Below are positions 1 through 9,653 of a stretch of 64,000 nucleotides of DNA, one piece after another; position 1 is the stretch's first letter; every line of letters begins with the position of its first letter. A program made the translations under genes and the position numbers. The notes beneath the pieces were generated by a model that saw nothing but the letters and a program-made list of their open reading frames with translations, did no database searches and was not told where the DNA came from. This DNA is from VYFG01 sp965248685 (GTDB lineage Bacteria; Pseudomonadota; Gammaproteobacteria; Arenicellales; Poriferihabitantaceae), in the NCBI GenBank assembly GCA_965248685.1, contig CBDFKC010000003.1, positions 248,001 through 312,000 of the forward strand. Direction: 5' to 3'.

Positions 1-33
1 AACACCAACAATAACTGCAAGGTAATTGAAATC

Positions 34-1695
34 ATGCATTTCTCGCACGGCGCAGCACACTTTCTGATTTTTATAAGTGTAATTATTAGTACACCTTTGT
101 ACGCCCAATCTGGGTCTAATGACAGGCCGCTTTACATTATATTCGACGGATCGAATTCAATGTGGGGAGAGCTGTCGGATAAATCACGAAAAATTACTGT
201 GGCTAAGAACGTGTTCAACAATCTGGATGTGGGTTTATTTAGAGACCGCGAGATGGCACTGCGACTGTACGGCCACCGACGAGCAAGTGATTGCACAGAT
301 ACCGAACTTGCGGTGTCGTTCGAACCGGCGTCAAGTGCTCTTGGCAAAATTTCCGAGCGGGTGAATAGCGTATCACCAAGAGGAAAAACCCCAATATCTC
401 GAAGCCTGCTCGCTGCATTTAACGATTTTAATGGTCGATCTGGAGATATTTTATTAATTTCCGACGGCATAGAGACTTGTGATTCAGATCCTTGCGAGTT
501 AGTGCAGTCCTGGCGAGATAACGATATTGATATACAAGTCCATGTAGTTGGGCTTGGGTTAGCGGACTTGTCGCGAAGTGCTATGCAGTGTATTGCCGAA
601 GCTTCCGGAACGACTTATCTCGACGCTAATTCTGCGGGCGAGCTAACCAGGAGTATTGAAAGGGCGGCTGCGAGCGAATCACCTGTGGCAGATCCCAACC
701 CACAACCGCAAGTAAGTGGGCCGGAGCTTAAGATTGTCGGCGAGGATGAAAATGGAAACTTTGTGCCAGTGCTAGGTACAATTTTCCGGGAAGGTATGGT
801 GGCTAGGAAGATTGCCAACAATGGTCGTTATGTGTTTGAGGGTGGACAGTATTCCATTACCGTAGGCGTACCAACGGTCAATGGGGAAATTTATCAGCCT
901 GTAACAAAAGAAATAGAAGTAGATCCTTCAGGGACGACCAAGATAGTTGTACAACTCCAACGACCTCCCACGATTCGAACCAAATTTGTAGAAAAGAGTG
1001 AAGAGATTCGCGGTGTGATTGCCAGTGGCTATGAAAATGATCAGGAAGTATTTCGATTACGTCCTGGTGAAGATTATTTCGTTATGCCGGGCGCGTACGT
1101 TTTCACCGCAGATTTGAATAAGGATAATAAACTGGAAACCGCGGATATTATTTCTGTGGGGGACGACAAAGATGTGATTTTCACAGCTGTTGAAACGGTG
1201 CATACTAAATTTATTGTTTTCGCCCAGGGACAAGAGAGAAAGTTGAGACAGCACCAGGAACTTTGGCAGGATGGTGAATTAAAATACAAAATTCATGTGC
1301 ACAACGGTGCAGCAATTCGCCCAGGGATTTATACAATGAAGTCTTACGATGTTTTAACGGGCTATGAAATAGAAAACGTTCAGGTTCCCGCGGTCGAAAA
1401 GCAAACACTCAAATTTACGATACCGGCGGGTAATGCAGAAATAAACTATCTGTTTCTGGAAGAACCGGTTCGGAAGGGTCGAAGATGTTGGTTATATAGA
1501 ATTGATAATCAGGGAAATAAGTCTAAAAACCGAAGCAAAGCCAAGAACTGTGATGGCACCCAAATTGCCTTAATCGAAGGACGATTTTTTGTGCGCACTT
1601 GGAGTTACCTGGGAACATTCGAAGACACCTATTTCGATGTGGTTGCTGGCGAAACGACAATAGTGGGAATTCAGCAAACCAGTGTCTTTGAGTAG
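34..1695 (+). CDS. Secreted von Willebrand factor A domain protein
   Basis: A 553-residue exported protein. Residues 1-25 form a signal peptide (hydrophobic core, cleavage likely after LYAQ). A von Willebrand A domain follows (about 31-205). It has an intact metal-ion adhesion site: DGSNS at 38-42, the threonine at 119 and the aspartate at 144 in ISDG. About 345 further residues look beta-rich, with no enzyme motif that I recognise. Family knowledge suggests a divalent-metal-dependent protein-binding role in the periplasm or at the surface. The substrate or partner is unknown. It reads alone on the plus strand, and the next gene converges on it from the minus strand. The VWA call is sure; the function is open. 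Confidence 0.85.
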   Translation: MHFSHGAAHFLIFISVIISTPLYAQSGSNDRPLYIIFDGSNSMWGELSDKSRKITVAKNVFNNLDVGLFRDREMALRLYGHRRASDCTDTELAVSFEPASSALGKISERVNSVSPRGKTPISRSLLAAFNDFNGRSGDILLISDGIETCDSDPCELVQSWRDNDIDIQVHVVGLGLADLSRSAMQCIAEASGTTYLDANSAGELTRSIERAAASESPVADPNPQPQVSGPELKIVGEDENGNFVPVLGTIFREGMVARKIANNGRYVFEGGQYSITVGVPTVNGEIYQPVTKEIEVDPSGTTKIVVQLQRPPTIRTKFVEKSEEIRGVIASGYENDQEVFRLRPGEDYFVMPGAYVFTADLNKDNKLETADIISVGDDKDVIFTAVETVHTKFIVFAQGQERKLRQHQELWQDGELKYKIHVHNGAAIRPGIYTMKSYDVLTGYEIENVQVPAVEKQTLKFTIPAGNAEINYLFLEEPVRKGRRCWLYRIDNQGNKSKNRSKAKNCDGTQIALIEGRFFVRTWSYLGTFEDTYFDVVAGETTIVGIQQTSVFE

Positions 1696-2044
1696 TGTGA
1701 TGATCAGTTTCTATTAAATATTGAGTCGCGCATCTATTAAGATGTAAATGTTCATACTAAACCTGATAATGATATAAATCTAATTTAGATTTAATCGTAC
1801 ACTGGCTGCAGAATACAGTGAGTTCAATACGGTCAGTTGGTTTAGTCTACTTGTTAATGCTATAGAATCCTCGATACGCTCGGAATAACAATGGAGATAG
1901 CTTGGAATGGCGATATTTTTTCAATCTCTACCTATTGGTTGTCTCAACGTGCAGAAGCGAGATGTGACGACAATTTACACGTATTACATACAGACCCAAT
2001 TAGTACGGCTATTGTTTGGAGGGGTCAGACGCAGTCACCATATC
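1696..2044. other. Intergenic region between convergent genes
   Basis: This 349-base stretch separates the VWA gene from the converging hipA-like gene. The small reading frames in it have no coding look. The only ordered element is a perfect 9-bp palindrome (1775-1793), listed separately. No clear terminator with a T-run was seen. Confidence 0.6.
1775..1793. repeat. AT-rich perfect palindrome
   Basis: TAAATCTAA and its exact reverse complement TTAGATTTA are separated by a single T, 79 bases after the stop of the VWA gene. There is no following T-run, so a factor-independent terminator is unlikely. It could be a protein-binding site or a chance AT-rich dyad. Confidence 0.5.
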
Positions 2045-3274
2045 CTAGGCGGTGGTTTCTTCATGTTCAAAAGCTGATTTCATAATTTTGATCTCCGATG
2101 CAGGTGCGCTGCTTGCATGGGCAAAGTCCTGCCACTGTTTTACAACATCCCTGCACTCTTGAATAATTTTATCAGCGTCCTTCATCGAGACAAAAAATTC
2201 AGCAACCGATCTTAGCAAACCAATCGATGCAGAAGCGTCATCATAATCGATGCGGGTCGACAATATTCGTGTACTGTTCGGCGTCGGGTTGAGATCGTAG
2301 GCAGGGCTTAGCCGCCACCCCTTTTTACCGCCCCATAAAAACCCATGGTTTCTGAAATGATCGTCCGTATTTGAGATCAGAATCGTGAAGGCCATACGGC
2401 GGAATAATTCAGCCCGATCACGCTCGGGTTCAGCTCCACGCTCATTGATCGCATCAACAATCTCAAGATAGCTGCAGGTATCATCACCGTCATTATGCTC
2501 GGTAACCGCCATGGCGGACATAAATGGGATGCGATGATCATCATCGCGGTGAATCCTATCAAATCTACGCGATAGAAAAATGATGTTATCTGCTGCCTGC
2601 ACTAATTGATGTTCGGCAACTTCAAGGCCCGCTGCCTTTGCCATGTCCATGACAATTGCTTCCCACCTCTCCATCGAATAACCGTCGCGTTCCTTGGGGA
2701 ACTTCGCAATTGATAAGTTCCCATGCCGATCAAAAACAGATGCCTTGGGTCGTGCTCCGCCAAGAGATGATCCCGGCGCAAAAATCATCATCAGATCTTC
2801 GTCAGTCTCCTCACCACGCTCAATGCGCTGCGCTGCTTGTAGCAGACCTCCAAGCGCTACTGTCGATGGAACACCTTTAGCTTGCGGGGATTGAAACGCT
2901 CCGTCAACGTAAAACCGAATGCCACCCAACCGTGTTTTATCAGAAACGCCGAGAAGGTAATCCGTTTCGTTGAGTGTGCGAACTTGCCTGCTTTCACGTT
3001 CTGCTTCTCGGCGTTCACGCCGACGCATGAGACTACGGCCCCACGTGTCAGGTGCGCTATCTCCCAATGTACCAAACATAACTTTGTTGGCTCCTGGGTG
3101 CAGTGTCCCGCCTCGAAGTGGCAGAGTTTGATCGAATTGAAATGCCGCTGGTGACTTCATCCAGTCGGCATCATGCTCGTAAGTCACACGCTCGCGCCCT
3201 GCCCCGGAATGCCGGCGCAGAATTCCCACCTTTTGGCGTTCGCCATAGGCATCAATATAAACCTCGATAGTCAT
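2045..3274 (-). CDS. hipA: HipA-family serine/threonine kinase toxin
   Basis: This 409-residue protein fits the HipA kinase family, whose E. coli member phosphorylates glutamyl-tRNA synthetase and induces dormancy. Visible motifs are the glycine-rich SSLGGARPKAS loop, the IAKFP lysine motif, the ISNTDDHFRNHGFLW catalytic stretch and the AYDLNP metal-binding motif. All look intact, so the kinase is probably active. The upstream antitoxin gene ends in TGA that shares one base with this ATG (TGATG), which indicates translational coupling. I chose this ATG over a TTG one codon upstream. The target is unknown. Confidence 0.88.
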   Translation of the reverse strand: MTIEVYIDAYGERQKVGILRRHSGAGRERVTYEHDADWMKSPAAFQFDQTLPLRGGTLHPGANKVMFGTLGDSAPDTWGRSLMRRRERREAERESRQVRTLNETDYLLGVSDKTRLGGIRFYVDGAFQSPQAKGVPSTVALGGLLQAAQRIERGEETDEDLMMIFAPGSSLGGARPKASVFDRHGNLSIAKFPKERDGYSMERWEAIVMDMAKAAGLEVAEHQLVQAADNIIFLSRRFDRIHRDDDHRIPFMSAMAVTEHNDGDDTCSYLEIVDAINERGAEPERDRAELFRRMAFTILISNTDDHFRNHGFLWGGKKGWRLSPAYDLNPTPNSTRILSTRIDYDDASASIGLLRSVAEFFVSMKDADKIIQECRDVVKQWQDFAHASSAPASEIKIMKSAFEHEETTA

Positions 3275-3573
3275 CAAACTTCCTTGGGCGCACGCTTGCG
3301 CAATTGTTCATCAGCCAGTTCATCTCCAAGGCTATCCGCGATGTTGCCCCAACCTTCCAATAACCCAATTGCCTGCAGAACCATGGCGTAGGCACCAACA
3401 CTCACTCCCGGGTCTCCATTCTCAATTTTACCAGCCGTCTGAACACTCACTGAAGCACGTTCTGCTACAAGGCTTTGAGACAATTCACGGCGCAATCGTG
3501 CTTCTCGAATACGTGCCCCAAGGGTTCTCAATTCTCTTTTTGTACTTGGACTGACTTTAATCTTTGTCTTCAT
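3274..3573 (-). CDS. hipB: HipB-like XRE-family antitoxin
   Basis: A 99-residue protein with a Cro/C1-type helix-turn-helix at about residues 18-70 (LSQSLVAERASVSVQTAGKI). It lies directly before and overlaps the hipA-like gene, the normal order for a HipBA module. HipB proteins bind and neutralise HipA and repress their own operon. The candidate operator at 3586-3614 lies 13-41 bases upstream of its start codon. Confidence 0.85.
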   Translation of the reverse strand: MKTKIKVSPSTKRELRTLGARIREARLRRELSQSLVAERASVSVQTAGKIENGDPGVSVGAYAMVLQAIGLLEGWGNIADSLGDELADEQLRKRAPKEV

Positions 3574-3585
3574 AACTCTGCTTTA

Positions 3586-3614
3586 ATGGTATCTTGTAGG
3601 ACATAACATACCAT
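3586..3614. promoter_or_regulatory. Candidate HipB operator (inverted repeat)
   Basis: ATGGTAT (3586-3592) and its exact reverse complement ATACCAT (3608-3614) are separated by 15 bases, just upstream of hipB. Spaced inverted half-sites before hipBA are what HipB binds in E. coli, although the half-site sequence there differs. Regulation is inferred from position and symmetry. Confidence 0.5.
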
Positions 3615-3821
3615 AAGGTGCAAGTTATTCAAGTACTTTTGAGACTGAAAGCAATATTAGGGTCCAAGGTGCAACGGAACAAAAAACATGTTAAGCCCTT
3701 CCTTTCCCAATTATCGAAATGACTATTCAGGGCAAACCGCGGACGGTCACTGTACGAAGATGTCTCAATTAGATCGATCACTTCGTAAAATCAAGTCCAA
3801 ACATTTATATTTAAAGCTGTT

Positions 3822-3863
3822 AACACCAAGCGAATCCGGATTCCCAAATTGATTCTTGGTGTT
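3822..3863. terminator. Nested inverted repeat after the CocE-type gene
   Basis: AACACCAAG (3822-3830) pairs perfectly with CTTGGTGTT (3855-3863). The loop contains a second perfect 12-base palindrome, GAATCCGGATTC (3832-3843). It starts 2 bases after the stop codon of the minus-strand hydrolase gene. No strong T-run follows, so it may end transcription weakly, protect the 3' end or form a cruciform. Confidence 0.5.
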
Positions 3864-3865
3864 TG

Positions 3866-5875
3866 CTAAAAGTGATCCCTGGGATATTTTTTGTTCCATT
3901 GTTTACTAAACACTTCCTTGCCATTTTCCCAGGCATTTGATTGCGCTTCCAGAAAAAAATAGGTTTCGTCGCAAGTCAGGATTGTTCTGGTAAACGTCTT
4001 AGTGTGCCATTTGCTTGTTCTACCGTACTCCCATTCCCATTCATATTCAGCTTTGGCAGCAGTCGGATCATCAGATTGGATACTGTAGCGCTGTAATGTT
4101 GTCGACGCCATTTCCAGCCCGCTATTTTCGAATCGGGTCTTTCCATTGTCCGATTTGATTTCAAAAACATGAACGCCCGCGGTTTCGTCAACTCGGTGGG
4201 TACGTTGTTGATTGAAATCTCTAATCTGTGTTGTTGGAAGCGGTTCGATGGGAGCAAGCTCACTAAACTTGGTTACCTTTCCGTCTTCTGCGTTTCTACG
4301 TCGCAGGGGTAAATTCAGCACACTTTCATTTGTACTGACAGTGAGCGTTGAATTAGTTGGAGAGGGCCAGGCGATGGGCCAGTAGCTGCTAGACAATGCG
4401 ACTCGCAGGGTGTGTCCTGCTGGCACGGTGTAGCCAACGTGATTGAGATTTACCTTAACGAGGTACTTTGTATTGAGGTCTAAAATCTTAGGCGTTAATT
4501 TTCCATCGCGCTGACTCAAATTCAGGATACCGCGAGTAATGAGTGTGCTTTGTCCATTGGGCCATACGTCACACAGCCGAACCGCAATCAACGCCTGGGG
4601 TTTATCTGATTGTAAACTCAGCTCAACTTGCGGATTCCCCAGAATACATACATCATCTTCGTCGATTTGAAAATCAAACACCAGTGATCCAGCGTCTTCC
4701 TGTTGTTGATCACCGGGCAATTCATCCGCCGGCCCAAACGCGAACCACGGCATATATTCTCCCGAAGCAAGGCCAATATTTTGTGGTGAACAAATACTCG
4801 CTTGTCCGAGCTGCTTTATCTTACCCAATCCAATAGTTACATTCGGTGCCTGTAAATAAAACTTTTGGATATCAATATTGGGCGATGGCCAGGACGGCTC
4901 TCCGACCCACCTACCCGGTCTGTGATCGTAATGTGACTTGGGTCGGACACTATCTTGTATATATACCTGGTAGGTTGATTCATCCATCATGCCCGTGTCC
5001 TCACCCTTGAGCCAATGATCAAACCAGCGCGCAGCATCTTCGAGAAAATTTACCGTTGGACCCGGCACACCAAGGTGAGGATAGCGGTGGCACCATGCGC
5101 CCTGTAAGCCACGGACGGGTGACGACAAATTCTGCAACAACCGTGGAACCGTATTTGGCCAACAATCTGCGTGACCACTCACGGCATAAACTGGAATCTT
5201 GATCGCATCGTAATCAGTACCAACAGACCCACGTAGCCAGTAGTCATCTTCGCGTTGATGAGTTAACCAATGTTCAAGGTAATGGGGTGTTTGGTTAAGG
5301 CGCTCAAGCCATAGTGAACGCCAGTTGTCTCCTTGTAATACAGGATCAGGGGGACGAGTATTGTAACCAAACATCATAGTCGCCCATCCGATGGTTTGGC
5401 CCACCATACAACCCATATAGTAACCAGCATCGTCATAATACCGAAATTCTGACGCCCCCAACGCAATCACCGTCTTCAGTGGTTTCGGTGCACGCTGAGC
5501 CAATTGCAATCCGGTGATGCCGCCCCATGAAATACCGATGGTGGCAACACTGCCGTTGCACCAATCCTGCTCTGCCATCCAGTTAATTACCGCGACGCCA
5601 TCATCAATTTCCTGCTCGCTATATTCGTCGAACATGATCCCGTCCGAACTGCCCGAGCCACGCATATCAACCCGAAGACAAGCGTAGCCTTTATCCGCAA
5701 ACCAGGCGATGGTGGCAGCATCCCTTGCGGCAGAATAGTCATCCTTGCGATAGGGAATATATTCCAGAATAGCAGGGTGTACTTTATCTGCTGGGCTATC
5801 AGGTAACCATAATCTGGCGCCTAACAGAGCGCCATCGGGCGTAGGTATCCAGAGATGATCAATACATTTGCTCAT
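3866..5875 (-). CDS. CocE/NonD-family alpha/beta hydrolase (X-Pro dipeptidyl-peptidase-like)
   Basis: This 669-residue hydrolase has the layout of the CocE/NonD and X-prolyl dipeptidyl peptidase S15 group. An alpha/beta fold holds the nucleophile in GISWGG (Ser116), and a WCHRYPHLG segment probably supplies the histidine. A C-terminal jelly-roll domain (about 400-560) with VRLCDVWPNG follows. No signal peptide is seen, so it should act in the cytoplasm. It is the last gene of the peptide ABC operon, 14 bases after the second ATPase gene, which suggests it cleaves an imported peptide, ester or amide. An acyl-ester substrate remains possible. Confidence 0.82.
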   Translation of the reverse strand: MSKCIDHLWIPTPDGALLGARLWLPDSPADKVHPAILEYIPYRKDDYSAARDAATIAWFADKGYACLRVDMRGSGSSDGIMFDEYSEQEIDDGVAVINWMAEQDWCNGSVATIGISWGGITGLQLAQRAPKPLKTVIALGASEFRYYDDAGYYMGCMVGQTIGWATMMFGYNTRPPDPVLQGDNWRSLWLERLNQTPHYLEHWLTHQREDDYWLRGSVGTDYDAIKIPVYAVSGHADCWPNTVPRLLQNLSSPVRGLQGAWCHRYPHLGVPGPTVNFLEDAARWFDHWLKGEDTGMMDESTYQVYIQDSVRPKSHYDHRPGRWVGEPSWPSPNIDIQKFYLQAPNVTIGLGKIKQLGQASICSPQNIGLASGEYMPWFAFGPADELPGDQQQEDAGSLVFDFQIDEDDVCILGNPQVELSLQSDKPQALIAVRLCDVWPNGQSTLITRGILNLSQRDGKLTPKILDLNTKYLVKVNLNHVGYTVPAGHTLRVALSSSYWPIAWPSPTNSTLTVSTNESVLNLPLRRRNAEDGKVTKFSELAPIEPLPTTQIRDFNQQRTHRVDETAGVHVFEIKSDNGKTRFENSGLEMASTTLQRYSIQSDDPTAAKAEYEWEWEYGRTSKWHTKTFTRTILTCDETYFFLEAQSNAWENGKEVFSKQWNKKYPRDHF

Positions 5876-5889
5876 TCCAAAATCTCGAC

Positions 5890-6870
5890 CTAAATCGGTC
5901 TGGGAAAATGGCAGGTTAAGTAATGTTCTTGGCTAACGTTGGAACCCACTGGAAAATGGTCTTTACATTGCTGTTCAACAAATGGACAGCGTGTGTGAAA
6001 CTCGCACCCCGAGGGCCGATTCATCAAACTTGGCAGCTCACCCTTTAACTCTGTGCGCTGGATACTGGCGTCAGGGTCAGGCTCAGGATTCGCAGACAAC
6101 AATGCCAGGGTATACGGATGACGCGGCGCAGAAAATATATCATCGGTAGGTCCCTGCTCGACGAATCGCCCCATATACATAATCGCGGTGCGATCGGAGA
6201 TATGGCGAACAATGTTCAGGTTATGGGTTATAACAAACATGCTGATTCCCATATCGTCCTGCAACCGATTCAGTAGGTTCAAAATTTCACCTTGCACAGA
6301 TACATCTAATCCCGCAGTCGGTTCATCTGCGATAATGAGTTTCGGGTTTAATGCTAAGGCCCTGGCCACACCGACACGCCGAGCCTGTCCACCACTGAGT
6401 TGATGAGGGTAGCGTGTTGCAAAATGTCCTGGTAGTCCTACCATCTTAAGCAATCGAGACGCTTCTGATTTTAAGTCTCGCTCCTTCATACCATGTACGA
6501 TATACGGTTCGGTAATGAGAGAACCCACAGCTTGTCGGGGACTGAGCGAGCCCACCGGATTTTGCCAAATATAGGAAATCTGCCGGCGATAGGTCTGCAG
6601 GCTTTGGCTGTCCATTTCATTGACCCGGTCCCCCAAAAAATCAATGGAACCTTCCTGGGGTTTTAACAAACCAGCCACCGCCAAAGCCAAGGTGGATTTT
6701 CCAGACCCGCTTTCGCCTACCAGGGTAAAAGTTTCACCTTCACCAATGGAAAACGATACATCACGTACGGCGTCAATAAACGGATCTGCTACACCAGCAA
6801 GTTTAGCGCGCAAACCAGGCATCACACGAAAGCGCACACGTACATTTTCGGCCTGTAAAACGCTACTCAT
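5890..6870 (-). CDS. Oligopeptide/dipeptide ABC transporter ATPase (OppF/DppF type)
   Basis: A cytoplasmic ATPase with Walker A GESGSGKST, signature LSGGQARRVGVARAL, Walker B LIIADEPTAGLD and a C-terminal oligopeptide-type extension with CEFHTRCPF. It energises uptake through the two adjacent permeases. The start is ATG at 6870, whose ATGA overlaps the stop of the preceding ATPase gene by 4 bases. A TTG six codons upstream is less likely. The glycine in the signature is followed by QARR instead of the usual QRQR, a common variation. Confidence 0.9.
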   Translation of the reverse strand: MSSVLQAENVRVRFRVMPGLRAKLAGVADPFIDAVRDVSFSIGEGETFTLVGESGSGKSTLALAVAGLLKPQEGSIDFLGDRVNEMDSQSLQTYRRQISYIWQNPVGSLSPRQAVGSLITEPYIVHGMKERDLKSEASRLLKMVGLPGHFATRYPHQLSGGQARRVGVARALALNPKLIIADEPTAGLDVSVQGEILNLLNRLQDDMGISMFVITHNLNIVRHISDRTAIMYMGRFVEQGPTDDIFSAPRHPYTLALLSANPEPDPDASIQRTELKGELPSLMNRPSGCEFHTRCPFVEQQCKDHFPVGSNVSQEHYLTCHFPRPI

Positions 6871-7850
6871 GATTGACTCAAGTGACAACTGACAAAATGC
6901 CCACTACGTGTCTCCATCCAGGTTGGGACTTCCGTATCACATTGGGTCATGGCTTTGTCACAGCGGTTTTTGAAAACACAGCCAGCGGGCATTGTCACCA
7001 AATCCGGGATTTCACCAGGAATGGTTGGCAGTGAGCGACTTTTCTTAGAAATACTTGCCGGGTCACATTGCAATAATTTCTCAGTGTAAGGATGTGCTGG
7101 GCTGTGAAAAACATCGCGAACCGTACCTTGCTCGATTACCTCTCCCGCGTACATCACAATCACATGGTCACAGAGTTCAGCGATCACACCGAGGTGATGG
7201 GAAATAAACAAAATGGAGCATTCCATATCTGTCTGGAGCGCTTTCAACAAATGAATTATTTGCACTTCCAGGGTCGCGTCAAGTGCGGTTGTCGGTTCAT
7301 CGGCTATCAGCAAGGACGGCTGCGCCTGCAAAGCCATGGCAATGGAAATACGCTGTTGCATACCGCCAGAAAACTCATGGGGATACTGACCAAGTCGACT
7401 TTCAGGATCTGGAATACCGACGCTTGCCAGCATATCTATAGACCTTTGCCGTTTTTCGGCAGATGTTTTTTTGTCACGAAATTGAATATCCGTCATTTGT
7501 CGACCTATAGACATCACGGGATTCAACGTCGACATCGGATCCTGAAATACAATAGACATTCGATCGCCACGTATATCACGCATTTGGTCTTGGCTAATGT
7601 CCAACAGGTCTTGCCCCTCAAAAGTGATCGAACCATTTGGAATTTTTGCATTTTCTGCAAGTAGCCGAATAATGGAAGAAATCAATGTGGACTTTCCGCA
7701 TCCACTTTCACCGACAACGCCAACAATGGAACCCTTCGGGACGTCCAAATTGACATGCCGAAGGGCATTCAGCTCACCACGATCAGTAGCGTAATGCACT
7801 GAAAGATCTCTGATACTTAATACATGCTGTTGTGCCGATTGATCACTCAT
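6867..7850 (-). CDS. Oligopeptide/dipeptide ABC transporter ATPase (OppD/DppD type)
   Basis: A 327-residue ATPase partner of the OppF-type protein. Walker A is GESGCGKST, the signature is FSGGMQQRISIAMAL and Walker B is LLIADEPTTALD, all classic for OppD/DppD. The C-terminal cysteine-bearing segment (CVFKNRCDKAMTQC) is the usual oligopeptide-transporter tail. It overlaps the upstream permease by ATGA, so the block is one translationally coupled operon. Confidence 0.92.
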   Translation of the reverse strand: MSDQSAQQHVLSIRDLSVHYATDRGELNALRHVNLDVPKGSIVGVVGESGCGKSTLISSIIRLLAENAKIPNGSITFEGQDLLDISQDQMRDIRGDRMSIVFQDPMSTLNPVMSIGRQMTDIQFRDKKTSAEKRQRSIDMLASVGIPDPESRLGQYPHEFSGGMQQRISIAMALQAQPSLLIADEPTTALDATLEVQIIHLLKALQTDMECSILFISHHLGVIAELCDHVIVMYAGEVIEQGTVRDVFHSPAHPYTEKLLQCDPASISKKSRSLPTIPGEIPDLVTMPAGCVFKNRCDKAMTQCDTEVPTWMETRSGHFVSCHLSQS

Positions 7851-8680
7851 AACGACTTTCTCAACTTCGGATCAATCAAATCGCGTAACGACTCACCCAA
7901 AAACGTAAAACCGAGAGTGATTAATACCAGAGGAATACTGCCCGCAATAATCGGCCATGGTGTATTGCGAATCAGGGTATACCCGTCATTCAAAATACTA
8001 CCCCAGGAAGGTGTTGGTGGCTTTACCCCCATGCCCAAAAAGCTTAGACCAGCCTCCAGGGCAATCACTGTGGGTATGTCCATCGACGCGAGAATAATCA
8101 ACGGTCCAATGACGTTGGGCAGAATATGAACCAGCAAAATTCTCAGGGTAGAAACACCCATAACCCGCTCTGCCATAACAAACTCGTTGGACTTTATTGT
8201 CAAAGTTTGGGTGCGAACTACCCGTCCATAGGTGGGAATAGAGGTGACGATTATGACGGCGATGACAGTAGTCAAAGATGGCCCCACCAATGCAACTGTT
8301 GCCAGTGCAAACATCACTGTAGGAAAAGATCGAATCGTATCGAAGAATAACATCACCGCATTGTCGAACCACTTTGGTCCGAAGCCAGCTAGCATGCCAA
8401 GTACCACACCGATACTAAGTGCGGCGCCGATTGACACCAAGGCAACCTTCAAGGCAATTTGCCCTCCGAAAAGTACTCTCGAAAATAAATCTCTCCCGAG
8501 TTGGTCGGTGCCTAATAAATGCGCTGCCGAAGGCCCTTGCAGTCGATCGATGATATTTAGCGCAATCGGGTCGTAGGGAGCAATAACACTGGCAAACAAT
8601 GCGCTGATGACAATAATTATCACCAGTATCAGTCCGAGCAGACCCAATGGTTCTTTAGTAATTCGTCGTAAGATATCCAT
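7847..8680 (-). CDS. Peptide ABC transporter permease (DppC/OppC type)
   Basis: A 277-residue inner-membrane permease with an N-terminal anchor helix and the usual five-helix binding-protein-dependent transport domain. The ATPase-coupling EAA-type loop reads VMGVSTLRILLVHILPNVIGP. Its ATG shares one base with the TAA of the other permease gene (TAATG). It forms the transmembrane channel with the DppB-type subunit. Confidence 0.9.
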   Translation of the reverse strand: MDILRRITKEPLGLLGLILVIIIVISALFASVIAPYDPIALNIIDRLQGPSAAHLLGTDQLGRDLFSRVLFGGQIALKVALVSIGAALSIGVVLGMLAGFGPKWFDNAVMLFFDTIRSFPTVMFALATVALVGPSLTTVIAVIIVTSIPTYGRVVRTQTLTIKSNEFVMAERVMGVSTLRILLVHILPNVIGPLIILASMDIPTVIALEAGLSFLGMGVKPPTPSWGSILNDGYTLIRNTPWPIIAGSIPLVLITLGFTFLGESLRDLIDPKLRKSL

Positions 8681-9624
8681 TACAACGACTTCCGTATTCG
8701 AGGATCTAACCAGGCATTGGTAAGATCTGAAATCGTCGTACTGGCAACAAACAAAATCGTGCTAACTAATACAGATCCCATTACAACAGGATAATTTCGC
8801 GTAGTGATGGAGTCAAAAATTAATTTACCGATGCCTGGCCTGGCAAAAACAATTTCGGTAAACAAGGCAGCGGACAACAAAAAACCCATGCCTACGCCAA
8901 TTACGGTTACAGTGGGTAGAACTGCGAGTTTGAGCGCGTATTGAAAAACAATAGTCCGCTCCGGCAATCCATACGCTCTCGCAGTACGAATATGATTTTC
9001 ACCCAGCACTTCCAGCATGGAAGCCCGTACCAGACGCGATAGATAACCAATCCAGGACAACCCAATAGCAAATGCCGGCATCACCAAATGCGCTGCCTGG
9101 TCCCAAAAGTCGCCCTTTTCCCCTGCTCCAACCGCGGGGAACCATTGCAAAGTCACCGCAAAAATTAGTAAAGAGTATAGTGCCACGACGAAAGCTGGAG
9201 CCGTAATGCACGCTACCGAAATCACCCCAGTAATCCGATCTACCAGTGAGTTCCGATGAATCGCGGAATAACAACCAAGAGGAATCCCAATTAGCATAGC
9301 GAACAACAAGGCACTAAAAATCAACCAAAGGGTATAGGGCAGTTGGCCGAAAACGATTGTAGCCACTGGCCTGTTAGTGATGACATCCATGCCCAAATCC
9401 CCGCGCAAGATATTGCCAAAAAACCGCGCTATTTGCATGGGTAACGGTTGATCGAGACCCATTTGTATTGACATGCTCTCGATCAATTCGGGAGTGGCCC
9501 GTGGACCCAGCAGTATTCGAGCAGGGTCACCAGGCACCATATGAATCATGCAAAACAGCAATGACACAGCCAGCATGACGATAACGATGCTCAGGGCAAT
9601 TCGTTTTAGTAGATATGCTGCCAA
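8680..9624 (-). CDS. Peptide ABC transporter permease (DppB/OppB type)
   Basis: A 314-residue membrane protein with the standard DppB start (MAAYLLKRIALSIVIVMLAV), a periplasmic loop with PGDPARILLG, and a coupling loop AYGLPERTIVFQYALKLAVLP. The start codon appears to be TTG at 9622-9624, preceded by GAGATAAG. It follows the binding-protein gene after a 95-base gap that holds a strong hairpin, which may set lower expression of permease than of binding protein. Confidence 0.88.
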   Translation of the reverse strand: MAAYLLKRIALSIVIVMLAVSLLFCMIHMVPGDPARILLGPRATPELIESMSIQMGLDQPLPMQIARFFGNILRGDLGMDVITNRPVATIVFGQLPYTLWLIFSALLFAMLIGIPLGCYSAIHRNSLVDRITGVISVACITAPAFVVALYSLLIFAVTLQWFPAVGAGEKGDFWDQAAHLVMPAFAIGLSWIGYLSRLVRASMLEVLGENHIRTARAYGLPERTIVFQYALKLAVLPTVTVIGVGMGFLLSAALFTEIVFARPGIGKLIFDSITTRNYPVVMGSVLVSTILFVASTTISDLTNAWLDPRIRKSL

Positions 9625-9653
9625 GGGCTTATCTCGTTACAAAGGCGCACATT

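Noticed and set aside
7092..7664. Open frame of 190 codons on the plus strand
   Set aside because: It is antisense to the OppD-type ATPase, whose motifs are complete, and shows no protein-like pattern.
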